64,000 nt of DNA from Amorphophallus konjac (lineage: Eukaryota > Streptophyta > Magnoliopsida > Alismatales > Araceae), in contig CM040121.1 in the NCBI GenBank assembly GCA_022559845.1, forward strand, positions 510,240,566 to 510,304,565, given 5' to 3'. Below are positions 54,821 to 64,000 of the stretch, piece by piece. Each line of letters opens with the position of its first letter. The first letter of the stretch is position 1. Below the pieces are notes generated by a model. The model was not told where the DNA came from. It saw nothing but the letters and a program-made list of their open reading frames with translations, and did not search any database. Both the position numbers and the translations under genes were made by a program.

Positions 54821-57800
54821 TTAGGGATAGAAGCGTTTGAGATATAACCCGTTCCACGGATTTGCCAGTTCTTCTCCTTCTGAGTTCGTCAACCGATAGG
54901 CATTACCTGGATAGACTTCCTTGATGACGAACGGCCCTTCCCAGTTTGGCTGCAACTTAGCCCTTGGACCACCTGTTCGGATGAATTTCCTTTTCAAAAC
55001 CATATTACCTATTTCAAACTTTCTTTCGATTACCTTCTTTTGAAAATGACGTGAGACCCGCTTTTAATAAACAGAAGCGTGATTGGCCGCATTTAACCTC
55101 TTCTCATCTAACAGTTCCAGCTGTGCTAGTAACGCCTCTCGACGCTCGTCGAGATTAAGTTCCTTATCTAGCTGCACTCTTAGGGAAGGGATGAGAATCT
55201 CATACGGGAGTACCGCCTCCATCCCATAGGTGAGGGCAAAGGGAGTCTGCCCTGTGGGAGTTCGGACAGAGGTGCGATAAGCCCATAGAGCGTCTATCAA
55301 TTTATCAGCCCAATCAGCGTGCCGGTGGGATTCACACGTTTTCTTGATGATTTTAAGAAGGGTTTTATTGGTGGCTTCGGCTTGACCGTTGCCTTGTGGA
55401 TAATATGGTGATGAATGATGCAATGCAATACCAAATTTCTTACAGAGGTCCTGGAGTTCTTGAGACACAAATTGTGGCCCATTGTCGGTGACAATGTCGC
55501 TTGGTACCCCGAACCGCGAGATGATGTTCTTTGTGATGAAGCGGCAAACTGTGGTAGCTTTGATCTCTGCATAGGCTTCAGCTTCCGCCCACTTCGTGAA
55601 ATACTCTGTAGCGGTGAGGATGAAGGATTTCTGTTTTACTTGGGCGTTAGGGTCACCTAACGGACCGACAATATCAAAGGCCCACATGGAGAAAGGCCAT
55701 GGGGCGGATAGTGGGCGAAGAGATGAAGCAGGGGCGTGGATTTTGTCAGCATGGAGCTGGCACTGAAGGCACCTACGGACGTAGGTAGAGCAATCTTCCT
55801 CTAGGGTTGGCCAGTAGTAGCCCTGCCTAAGGATCTTCTTAGCCAATGCCTGTCCATTCACGTGACCTCCACATTCACCGGAGTGAGCAGCTTCCACTAC
55901 TTTCCAAGCTTCATCGTCATCTAAACACCGCATCAGAACTCCATTGAGAGCGCGCCTGTACAATTCTCCTGCAACGATTGTATACCTCGAGGCGACTCTT
56001 CTGATGGCTTTTCTTTGTGTCGCATTGGCTTCCTCCGGGAGAGAACCATCCCGACAATATTGCTCAATCTCATGGAACCATGGCAACTCATCTTCGTCCA
56101 AGATTTCTTCCAATTCTGCTAAGGATACTTCCTTAACCTCTTCTTTAGCCGCTTTCTCTTCCATAATCTTCCTAAGGTTAGCAAACCAAGGATCTTGCAG
56201 AGAGGGAGCGTCCATCCGTTGGACCACAATGGTCTCAGTGGAACGACTAAGGGAGAAGGATAAAGAGGAAGCGAGAGATGCTAATGAATCAGCAAGAATA
56301 TTTTGAGATCGGGGAACATGAACGTAGATGAGTTTGCTAAATTGTCTAGCCAAGAGTGTGACCAAATCTTGATATGGCTTTAGTTTGGGGTCACGGGTGC
56401 GATAAGTTGACAGAACTTGACGCAGCACCAATTGAGAATCTCCCATGATGTTGAGGTATCGTGCGCCTAAGAGATAGGCGTGCTTTAGTCCAGCTAGGAG
56501 AGCCTCATACTCGGCTATGTTGTTGGTGGCAGAGAAAGAGAGCTGGTAGGCAAAAGGGACGGTGATACCTTCGGGAGTAAGGAGGACAGCGCCGATGCCA
56601 CGGCCCTGGGAATTGAGCGCGCCATCGAAATGTAGAGACCAAAAGGGAGGCGGATGAGAGATAACTGCAAGGTGTTCATCAGGGAATTCGTCCTGGATTG
56701 AATCAGTGTAGGGGATAGGAGAATGAGCAAGATGCTCAGCAATAGCATACCCCTTGATGGCCTTCTGGACGACGAAGGTGATATCAAATTGAGAGAGAAA
56801 GCTCTGCCAGCGAGCTAATCGACTAGAGAGGACGGGTTTCTCGAGGAGGTAGCGGATTGGGTTCATTCTAGAGATCAACCTTACCTCATGGGCTAGGAAA
56901 TAGTGTTTTAACTTCTGAACTACCCATACCAATGCTGCACCAGTCTTCTCCATGGCAGTGTACCGGGATTCGGCAGAATTGAACAATCGGGAGAGATAAT
57001 ATGCTGCCCTCTCTCTTCCTTCATCATCCACTTGTGCCAGGACAGCACCTAGGGAATCCTCAGCGACAGAAATGTATAGGATCAAAGGCTTTCCGGGGAC
57101 AGGAGGTTGCAAGACAGGAGGGTTGGACAGATAAACCTTAAGCTCCTCATAGGCCTTCTGACATTGTTCGTTCCATTTAAACTCGGCCCCCGCCTTTAAT
57201 AAGTCGTAGAATGGGCGGCATCTTTGAGAGTGTTGAGATATGAATCTTCTAACGAACTGCAAACGCCCAATCAGACCACGAAGCTCCTTAAGATTCTTAG
57301 GCGGTGGCATTTCCATTACGGCCTCTGCCTTATTAGGATCAATCTGAATCCCTCGTTTGCTAACCATGAACCCAAGTAATTTCCCGGATGCGACTCCAAA
57401 GACACATTTCTTAGGATTCATCTTCAATTGGTATTCCCTAGCCCTTTGCAACACTTTGGCTAAAATGGCGGGGTGTTCTTCTTTTGTCCTCGACTTCACC
57501 AGAATATCATCCACATAGGCCTCCATGTAGACGTGCATCATGTCGTGGAAGATGGCCACCATTGCCCGTTGATAGGTAGCACCTGCGTTCTTCAATCCAA
57601 ATGGCATGACGACATAGCAGTAGGTGCCCCAAGGCGTGGTGAAGGAGGTTTTCTCTTGATCTTCTAGAGCAAGACGGATTTGGTTGTATCCTGAATACCC
57701 GTCCATGAACGAGAGAGCCTCAAACCCAGCGGTATTATCTACCAAAACATCGATGTGAGGAAGCGGGAAATCGTCTTTCGGACATGCTTTGTTTAAGTCC

Positions 57801-58708
57801 CTGAAATCAATACAAATTCTGACTTTGCCATCCTTTTTTATTACCGGGACTATATTGGCCACCCACTGTGGATAAAGCACAACCCTGATGAATCTGGCCT
57901 TATGTAATTTGTCCACCTCTTCTTTCATTCTCAAGGCCATATGTGGGTGGAATCTTCTGAGCTTTTGTTTAACAGGAATCGCCCCTGGCTTTAAGATTAA
58001 CCTGTGTTCCACTAAAGCGGGGTCGAGACCCGGCATGTCCTCGTAGGACCAGGCAAAAGAATCGCTGTACTCTCTCAAAACCTTGATGAGCTCCTCTTCT
58101 ACCTTAGGAGGGAGATCAGCTGCAATAGATATGGGCCTGGGATCCTCTTCGGTTCCTAAATTGATTTCTTTAGTGGGTTCATCCACTGCTGACGAGGGTT
58201 CGTCGAATCTTCTCAATCCTTGTGCGTATAGGTCAGCAATGTCCTCCACATCACTTTCCTCATCATCCGCTGGGTCTTTCTCGTCTACAATTTCATACAC
58301 TCCTAGTCCGTCATTGCTCCACACCCGGCCTTCTGAATCCTCATCCTCTTTCAAGGAGACGGTGGTGGCTATGAATTCTGGGCATCTGAGGAGGGCCTGG
58401 CATCTCAAGGCCAGATCCTGTAGGAACCTATCGGGAATGGAACGGGAGTGACATGCCAGTGGTGGCGTTGCAGAGGTGGATGGGCTATCTAAGGGAGAAC
58501 ATGCTTCTACCCTGACTGACTCGACTAACCTAGGAGACTCAACTACCTGTACATCTACCCTAGGAGACAGAAAATCTAGTGGAAAAGGAGCAGGGGTTTG
58601 GTGCCCCTGGGGAGTGGATGAGCAGAAGACAGCATAGTCTTCGACTGAAATGTAAGTTTGAAAGTTGACGTTTTTTTTTGGGTATCTTCTACTACCAGAA
58701 GAGAGCAA
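54821..58708 (-). CDS. Tat-2 reverse transcriptase, RNase H, archaeal RNase H and integrase
   Basis: Open for 1214 codons. RT: VRICIDFRDLNKACPKDDFP, MDGYSGYNQI, YVDDILVKS (intact YVDD), GKLLGFMVSKRGIQIDPNKA. Classical RNase H region: KPLILYISVAEDSLGAVLAQ, AAYYLSRLFNSAESRYTAME. Second, archaeal-type RNase H: LHFDGALNSQGRGIGAVLL, NNIAEYEALLAGLKHA, GDSQLVLRQVL, NILADSLASLAS: catalytic D, E and D all present, and diagnostic of Tat. Integrase: HSGECGGHVNGQ, CLQCQLHADKIH, FDIVGPLGDPNA, ATEYFTKWAEAEAY, IVTDNGPQF, GNGQAEATNK. A TAA at 55064-55066 interrupts the same frame, which then continues through the C-terminal LQPNWEGPFVIKEVYPGN to 54821. Apart from this stop and the frame changes upstream it looks intact. 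Confidence 0.9.
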
Positions 58709-59427
58709 GAAGAATCAGAAGGTGGAGGCAGAGGAAGGAGTTGTTTTGTGAAGAATTGAGGAAAGAGAGAGAAGAAGGTATCGGGGGAGAACCACATCCC
58801 GTGAACTCGGGGATTAGGAGAAGGAGGTGAAGATAGATCGAGTAGATCAATGGGCGGACAGTGCCCGCAATTGGAGGGAATGAATAGAATTTTTGACGGT
58901 CTCCCCGTGAAACACGGTTTGACCAGTATTGGAGGGGATCGAATCACAAAGTTTGGGTAAACTGTTGAGGCCAAATGAGCAGGAGGAATAAAGAAGGAAA
59001 TGTCGGAGCTTCCTGCCTCTTGTATCTTCTGTGGCCTTATCAGAGCATGCCTAACCATGGGCATCTCTGTCTCCTTCATTTGAGTGGCTGGATCAGTAAA
59101 CAGACTTGACATTTCAGCAAAATAATCTTCAAGATCTCCCACCAACCCCTGCAGAGGCGGCGGTGGGTCAGCAACAATATTAACAATGGGAGCATCTTTC
59201 TTTTCTTCCTTGGGTTGTGGCTTATTTGCGGTGCCGGGCTGTAGTGGACCCTTTACAAAGTGTTGCCGGTAGTCCCAGGTTAGTGGCCCAGAATCTGCCT
59301 GAATGGTAGTGTTATGATAGCCTAAGCCCTGACGACCCATCTTCTTGCTTTCAGAGATGGGTTTGGTCTTTCCCTGTAACCGCGCGCCGAGACCAAGGCC
59401 TGGCTGATAGCCTAGCTTCATGATCAT
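58576..59427 (-). CDS. Tat-2 G-patch-like segment of the polyprotein
   Basis: MIMKLGYQPGLGLGARLQGK followed by GRQGLGYH is the G-patch-like block that follows the protease in many Tat elements. The frame overlaps protease by a few bases and RT by 133. Its natural continuation switches frame at a run of nine A (minus strand, 58671-58679) into the RT frame. The last 40 or so codons after that run are out-of-frame read-through. Confidence 0.75.
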   Translation of the reverse strand: MIMKLGYQPGLGLGARLQGKTKPISESKKMGRQGLGYHNTTIQADSGPLTWDYRQHFVKGPLQPGTANKPQPKEEKKDAPIVNIVADPPPPLQGLVGDLEDYFAEMSSLFTDPATQMKETEMPMVRHALIRPQKIQEAGSSDISFFIPPAHLASTVYPNFVIRSPPILVKPCFTGRPSKILFIPSNCGHCPPIDLLDLSSPPSPNPRVHGMWFSPDTFFSLFPQFFTKQLLPLPPPSDSSCSLLVVEDTQKKTSTFKLTFQSKTMLSSAHPLPRGTKPLLLFH

Positions 59428-60830
59428 GTCCCAGCCTTTAGAATTTTTGGGTTAGACTTAGCTCCGGCATTCTTGCGTGTTGTAATGGGTTTGCCTGCCG
59501 CATAAGCCCATGGGTAATTTATGTCCATGACTGACAATACTGGCCTATTGCTCGGCCATAGAGTGGGGAGAACCTGGTCAGTGATGGCGTCCACTGCCTG
59601 GACGGTGGAAACACTCTTGACTTTGACCACCCGCCCCTGGAAGGAGAATTTCAGGCACTGATGGGCGGTGGAAGGTACCGCTTGCAGAGCATTTATCCAT
59701 GGACGACCCAGAATAGCCTTGAACATCGGATCTATGTCTAGGACGTAGAATTCCACCTCTATTTGTAACGGCCCTAGCTCAGCCTGTAATGTGATGACCC
59801 CGTGACATGCCCTTCTGGAATTGTCATAGGCGGCAATGGTTGTCGGTGTCGGCTTCAGCATACTTTCAGAAATGTTGCAGGCACGCAGAGTACTTAATGG
59901 ACAAACATTTATTGAAGCCCCAGTGTCCACTAGCACTGAGTCTACCACTACCTGGTTCAAGGTGATGGTGACGCATAGCGGCATTTGGCGTGCTTCAGGG
60001 GGCGCGAGTTCGGCCTCAGAGAATGTGATAGCGGGCCCCTTGGTAACAGTAGCCAACACTGACGGCAAGCTGTCTACCGCCACATCTTCGTTCACTATGA
60101 CCTTTTGCAGAAACGTCCTTAATGCTTCTTGGTGTAGAGGTGAACGTCTGATCAACTCCAAGACAGAGATCTTTGCCGGCATCCGGTCAAGATGTTGCAA
60201 CAGGTCGTATGTGGAACCGGGCGCGGGGTCAACTTCATTGTCTTGTGCTGCTGATGCTGAGATGGAGGGTATTTGGGGAGGTGCACTGGTAGAGGGGTAA
60301 GTCCTTTGAAATAACCGCCCGCTCCTGAGGGCAAGGTTTTGTGCTGGCATGGCTGTAGGTGGGCTCCCGCTTGACCCAGTGGGGTGAATGAGAATGGAAG
60401 GGATGGCAGTCTTGGTGATGGGGGATATGATAGGCATAGTAAGCGAAGGTTGTGGTGAAGGTAAAATGGGCGATGGGTGAGGTAAAGGGGCGGTTAGTGG
60501 ACTGCAGTGATTGGTGGACAAGATAGTGGAAGGTATAGTAGGTGGGGAAGTATAATGTTGTGGGGGGATAGGCGAGAGAATATGGCTTCTCGGAGTGGTA
60601 AGTATGGTGGAAGGATGGATGACGGGGGAAGTTGTGGAAGGCATGGAAGGCCGAAGGATGGAAAAGACGGCGGGTGAGGTAGAGTGCGTAGGGATGTGGC
60701 GTAAGGTTAACAGGTGTGCGGGATCGTCAATGGTCCACCCTGCGTCAGGAGCCGGGTGGCGTAACATGTTGACTTGGGCCGGTGCCGGCGGCTGCTGTTG
60801 TTGTTGAGGAGCGGGTGCATGTACTGGCAT
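59424..60830 (-). CDS. Tat-2 aspartic protease segment
   Basis: 468 codons. A long Pro/Thr/Ser-rich N-terminal half (PSTILTTPRSHILSPIPPQH-like) precedes the protease VDSVLVDTGASINVCPLSTL (active-site DTGAS) and AILGRPWINALQAVPSTAHQ. It lies in the -1 frame relative to gag, and the frame is open back into the gag Gln/Ser-rich tail, so ribosomal frameshifting or an indel is needed to join them. Confidence 0.8.
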   Translation of the reverse strand: MPVHAPAPQQQQQPPAPAQVNMLRHPAPDAGWTIDDPAHLLTLRHIPTHSTSPAVFSILRPSMPSTTSPVIHPSTILTTPRSHILSPIPPQHYTSPPTIPSTILSTNHCSPLTAPLPHPSPILPSPQPSLTMPIISPITKTAIPSILIHPTGSSGSPPTAMPAQNLALRSGRLFQRTYPSTSAPPQIPSISASAAQDNEVDPAPGSTYDLLQHLDRMPAKISVLELIRRSPLHQEALRTFLQKVIVNEDVAVDSLPSVLATVTKGPAITFSEAELAPPEARQMPLCVTITLNQVVVDSVLVDTGASINVCPLSTLRACNISESMLKPTPTTIAAYDNSRRACHGVITLQAELGPLQIEVEFYVLDIDPMFKAILGRPWINALQAVPSTAHQCLKFSFQGRVVKVKSVSTVQAVDAITDQVLPTLWPSNRPVLSVMDINYPWAYAAGKPITTRKNAGAKSNPKILKAGT

Positions 60831-60847
60831 GGGATTTTGGTGGATCC

Positions 60848-62911
60848 CTAAGTTTGGCTGCTGCTGCTGTTGCTGTGCTGCTGTGGCTGGAATTGCTGAG
60901 GTTGTTGCTGAAACTGCTGTTGCTGTGGTGCTGCCTGTTGCGGCCTTGCTGGCCCTCTTCTCAGATCTTCAATCAGCTTCCTCATCTGAGCCCAATCGAT
61001 CCTGTGACCTTCGTGCAGGTCGTATACCAGGTCCCTAAAATGATAACACCTCTCAATGGTGTGCCCCGGCTGCCGGTGATATACACAATATCGGGACAGA
61101 TCGGCGGCCGGATTCATGTTCGGGCGCTCAGGTGGCAATTGTAAATCGCCAGTATGCATCAGCGCTGCAAAGACATTAGTGAGCGTCTCTGGGAGAGGAG
61201 GATAGTTGGCTCTTTTAGCAACCGGACGAGCAGGTGCGTAGGTAGCAGGCGGGGGAGTGTTATGGTATTGCAGTGGTTGCTGGGGCTGTTGTGGTGGTGG
61301 CGGAGATTGTTGTTGAGGGTGTTGCTGCGTGGGAAAGGAAGGGCGAGGTGATGCGGAGAAATGGGGGTTGCTTTGCTGGGGGAAGTGGGAGGTGGCAGTC
61401 TGGCTAACTACCTGCACCTGCTCGTTTGTTTGGACTCCCTCGGTAACAGGGCCCTGTGGTTTTCTGGAACTCTTGGGCTTCTGGGCTTCGAAGAGAGAAT
61501 GAATGGGGGAGTCCTTAAACTGGGTCTGGATAAACCGGGCCCGACTGTACAGTTGATGCATACTGGTGATGTCATTCAACATTAGGACATTCCGGAAGAG
61601 AGGGGTTGCATTAGAAATGAGCAGTTTGATCTTTTCTTCTTCCGGAATCTGCCCGGGCACACGGGAGGCTATCTGCCTCCACCTATCGGCATAGGTAGCG
61701 AAGTCTTCATCAGCTTTCATCTTCTCGGCCACTAAGTCCGTGAATGAGTATTCGGGTCCGACCCGATCTTGGAATCTTTGCACGAATTTCTCCTTGATCG
61801 TCTTGAAGCTCCCAACCTCCTCCAGTGGCAGAGCGTAAAACCATTCGAGTGCCACCCCGTCCAGGGATCGCCGGAATAGATATGCAAGGAGGTGATCGTC
61901 ATGCTGGTATGGTCCCGACTCGTACAGGAATTCCTTGATGTGGATGAACGGGTTGCCGTTCCCGTTGTACTTTCGGTATGTCGGGAGCTCTGACTGAGAA
62001 GGGAATCGGATGTCCCGGAAATTAGGAGTGAGAGCATCTGCGAAGGATGGTGGGCCAACCCTCTTATTGAGGAGATCGATCTGCTGTTGGAGAACTGCCA
62101 AGCGATCGTCACTTCCTTGTTGAGGTAGAGGGACTTGAGGTGGAACTGAAGGGTAGTGAGAGGCAGCTGGATGGACAGTAGAAGCCGAGGGATAATGGGA
62201 GACAGCCGGATGGATAGTGGGGGCCATGAGCCCGTAAGATGGATGTTGAGTCCAAAAAGGACCCACATCAGCGTAAGCGAGTTGAGCTATTCCGGGCTGC
62301 AGCCGAGTAGAATCCACTTGGGCCAGAGGGGCCGGTGGTGCTGATGAGACGGCCGCGTGGGCACTAGCACGAGGAGATAAGGGAATTTGACTCTTCCCTT
62401 TATCTGCAGGAGGGTGGGCTGAGGTAGAAGCCTGGCCAGATTGATATATTGGAAACTGGAGGACCTGTGGGCGAAGAGGGGTATGGTCCACTGGGGCAAC
62501 AGACGGTGCTCCGGACCTCTCAGCAGGATGGGTGGAAGAGACAGGAAGGGTTACAGCGGGCGGGACCTCTGCCCCGAGGGCTTGCTTGAATATCTGGAGT
62601 TGATCCTGGTCAAGTTGGGACATGAGTTGGAGTAGTTGGCTCGCCGAAGGGGAGCCAAACTGAGGGAGCGTGGGTGGCGCAACCTCAGCGATGGAGGAAG
62701 GGGGAACAAAGACGAACCCCTCCCCATTCAGGGAGGAGGCGACCCCGGAGACGTCCTCGAGGAGCCCCTGAGGAAGAGAATCCTCGCGGGCGGGGATGGA
62801 CCCGAAAGAAGACATGCTGGATGATGATGAGTTGAATAAAGGGTTGCAATAGAGGGAGAGTAGAGAACCGTCCCTAGGAGATGATCCCGAGGGAGGGGAA
62901 CAATGCTGCAT
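60848..62911 (-). CDS. Tat-2 gag
   Basis: 687 codons from ATG 62911. Pro/Ser-rich N-terminus; retrotransposon gag core LPTYRKYNGNGNPFIHIKEF, HLLAYLFRRSLDGVALEWFY, KEKFVQRFQDRVGPEYSFTD, DFATYADRWRQIASRVPGQI. A CVYHRQPGHTIERCYHF motif in the C-terminal part resembles a zinc knuckle, followed by a Gln-rich tail. Fully open. Forms the particle and binds RNA in this class. Confidence 0.85.
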   Translation of the reverse strand: MQHCSPPSGSSPRDGSLLSLYCNPLFNSSSSSMSSFGSIPAREDSLPQGLLEDVSGVASSLNGEGFVFVPPSSIAEVAPPTLPQFGSPSASQLLQLMSQLDQDQLQIFKQALGAEVPPAVTLPVSSTHPAERSGAPSVAPVDHTPLRPQVLQFPIYQSGQASTSAHPPADKGKSQIPLSPRASAHAAVSSAPPAPLAQVDSTRLQPGIAQLAYADVGPFWTQHPSYGLMAPTIHPAVSHYPSASTVHPAASHYPSVPPQVPLPQQGSDDRLAVLQQQIDLLNKRVGPPSFADALTPNFRDIRFPSQSELPTYRKYNGNGNPFIHIKEFLYESGPYQHDDHLLAYLFRRSLDGVALEWFYALPLEEVGSFKTIKEKFVQRFQDRVGPEYSFTDLVAEKMKADEDFATYADRWRQIASRVPGQIPEEEKIKLLISNATPLFRNVLMLNDITSMHQLYSRARFIQTQFKDSPIHSLFEAQKPKSSRKPQGPVTEGVQTNEQVQVVSQTATSHFPQQSNPHFSASPRPSFPTQQHPQQQSPPPPQQPQQPLQYHNTPPPATYAPARPVAKRANYPPLPETLTNVFAALMHTGDLQLPPERPNMNPAADLSRYCVYHRQPGHTIERCYHFRDLVYDLHEGHRIDWAQMRKLIEDLRRGPARPQQAAPQQQQFQQQPQQFQPQQHSNSSSSQT

Positions 62912-63822
62912 GCAATGGGATGCACAAACTAGAGAGACTTAAGACCAAAGTACACAAGTAGAAGCAAAACAATCACACAATGAAAGGTGGAGACGAGAAG
63001 GGAGTCAACCAAGTATGCACACACTTTGAATGATACCGCAAGTTTTCAGAATTCTTTTCTCTTAGGCTTAGTGTTTTGATTAAAATGTAGAGTTCGCTCG
63101 GACACTTGGGAGCCTAATAACGGTATGATGGGGGAACTGGCTGACTCTAAGGGGGATCACTCTCCACGTATGCGGAACCTAGACACGGTGTGGCGATGGT
63201 ACAACCGGCCCGGCGTCCGTGTGGGAATCCACGGCTCACGGGGGCTTACGGAGGTCCTCGGCAAGATTCCCTAGTCGGCTCCAAGGAATATGGAGACGAG
63301 AGGAAATCCTACTTCGGTAGGAAATGCAACTACAGTATGAAGTGAATGATCCTAGGTGCACCGGAGTGCATGCAAAGCCTAACCTAGAAATCTAGCAATC
63401 ACATATGAAATCAAATGATAAAATCATGAAGCAATCAATAATATGATAGAAAATAACAAGTGGACAGCAGGGGGACCAATGCTGGGAACAACAATTAGGG
63501 ATAACAAGTGCCAGCCGCAGACTCTGCGCCACAATAACGGTCTACTGGAGACCGCGGAAGTGACTATAACGGCTCTGGAAGAGCCGCTAAAGTACAGAGC
63601 TGCAGAACGGGAATGGCGGCCTGATGATGACCGCTACACAAGTATGACGGCACTATGAAGGCCGTTAAATGAGCAGAGCACGGCAGTGATAATTGCGGAG
63701 AATACCAGATAACGACGGCTGGAAGAGAACCGTTGTACACAGAATGACGGCTGATACAGAACCGCTGAACTTCACAGAGACAGAGATTGGTCAGCAAACC
63801 AGAAGCACGACGGGCATCAGAA
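62912..63822 (-). other. Tat-2 5' leader
   Basis: Non-coding, between primer-binding site and gag. Carries six CGG-N11-CCG palindromes in its LTR-proximal part. Confidence 0.7.
63537..63765. repeat. Six CGG-N11-CCG palindromes in the Tat-2 leader
   Basis: Starts: 63537, 63569, 63616, 63647, 63715, 63747; for example ACGGCTCTGGAAGAGCCGC and ACGGCACTATGAAGGCCGT. Spacer 11 in all. Confidence 0.9.
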
Positions 63823-63840
63823 GTCCCACCGTGATCGCCA
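63823..63840 (-). other. Primer-binding site of Tat-2
   Basis: TGGCGATCACGGTGGGAC on the minus strand, 12 bases inside the LTR. The opening TGG fits a tRNA CCA end; which tRNA is used was not determined. Confidence 0.65.
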
Positions 63841-63852
63841 AAAAAGGAGAGG

Positions 63853-64000
63853 TGTTGATATGTTATTCCTCCTCGAGTTAAATAATATTGAAGAGATAAA
63901 AAAACAGGAGGAAAGATGAAGCTGTTGACCGTGATCGCCACCCGGTGAAAGCGCCGGGACTCGGAAGCTACGGGAGAATGCGGGTCCGTTCCTCCACTCC
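63853..64000 (-). repeat. 5' LTR of Tat-2, partial
   Basis: The last 148 bases of the LTR (minus-strand sense), reading outwards to the window edge. Identical to 44951-45098 at every base I compared. Confidence 0.95.

Larger units (their letters stand above)
44951..64000 (-). mobile_element. Tat-2: large Tat-lineage retrotransposon with two antisense genes
   Basis: Minus-strand element: 5' LTR at the right (from 63853, running out of the window), leader, gag, protease, G-patch, RT/RNH/aRNH/integrase, then two host-like spliced genes on the opposite strand, then the 3' LTR (46276-44951). If the right LTR equals the left, total length is about 20 kb. The 148 bases of the right LTR in view are identical to the left LTR by eye, so insertion is very recent. 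LTR ends are TGTTGA...TCAACA. Confidence 0.9.

Overview
This is a stretch of flowering-plant nuclear DNA, almost entirely transposable elements. The evidence is spliced genes with GT..AG introns, plant LTR retrotransposons (Ty1/copia, and Ty3/gypsy of Tat and Tekay-like type), CACTA DNA transposons, and captured fragments of ordinary plant genes (PP2C, the MET1-type DNA methyltransferase, a DUF155/RMND1-like gene, a FAM135-like esterase). The species cannot be told from the sequence. One small gene for a secreted cysteine-rich protein, at 18403-18777 on the minus strand, is the only probable resident host gene.

Layout. 1-498 is the end of a gypsy-type LTR that cuts into 'Tat-1' (499 to about 6.3-6.8 kb), the 3' part of a Tat-lineage retrotransposon. 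It carries two genes antisense to the element, a plant mobile domain (PMD) gene and a DUF7745/PMD-like gene, then an LTR. About 6.8-17.2 kb is the right part of CACTA-1: a spliced Ulp1-type protease gene, a spliced Transposase_24/DUF8039 gene, then pieces of three captured host genes and subterminal repeats. 17.2-19.65 kb is host sequence with the Cys-rich gene. At 19651 CACTA-2 begins; it is split by a young copia element (20571-25553, TSD CTGCT) and followed by a FAM135-like fragment. From 27423 CACTA-3 (a decayed tnp2 transposase) is followed by a four-deep nest: CACTA-3 is entered by Tat-3 (33852), which is entered by a Tekay-like element (41350), which is entered by Tat-2 (44951 to beyond 64000).

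Tat-2 is the best preserved. It lies on the minus strand, with gag, protease, G-patch and RT/RNH/aRNH/integrase reading leftwards. On the opposite strand, between integrase and the 3' LTR, are two complete spliced genes with their own TATA boxes: a PMD plus coiled-coil protein (7 exons, all introns phase 0) and a DUF7745-like protein (2 exons).

The most striking signal is not a gene. Tat-2 has about 37 short inverted repeats of fixed geometry, ACGG-N11-CCGT, clustered upstream of its three promoters (LTR, PMD, DUF7745), in PMD intron 1 and in the leader. Tat-1 has 13 copies of a different motif, GGCGTCC-N8-GGACGCC, at three of these positions (LTR promoter, PMD promoter, PMD intron 1). The unrelated Tekay-like LTR carries about 15 copies of the Tat-2 geometry. 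I infer operator-like arrays read by a dimeric factor, possibly element-encoded, with the Tekay-like element sharing or mimicking them.
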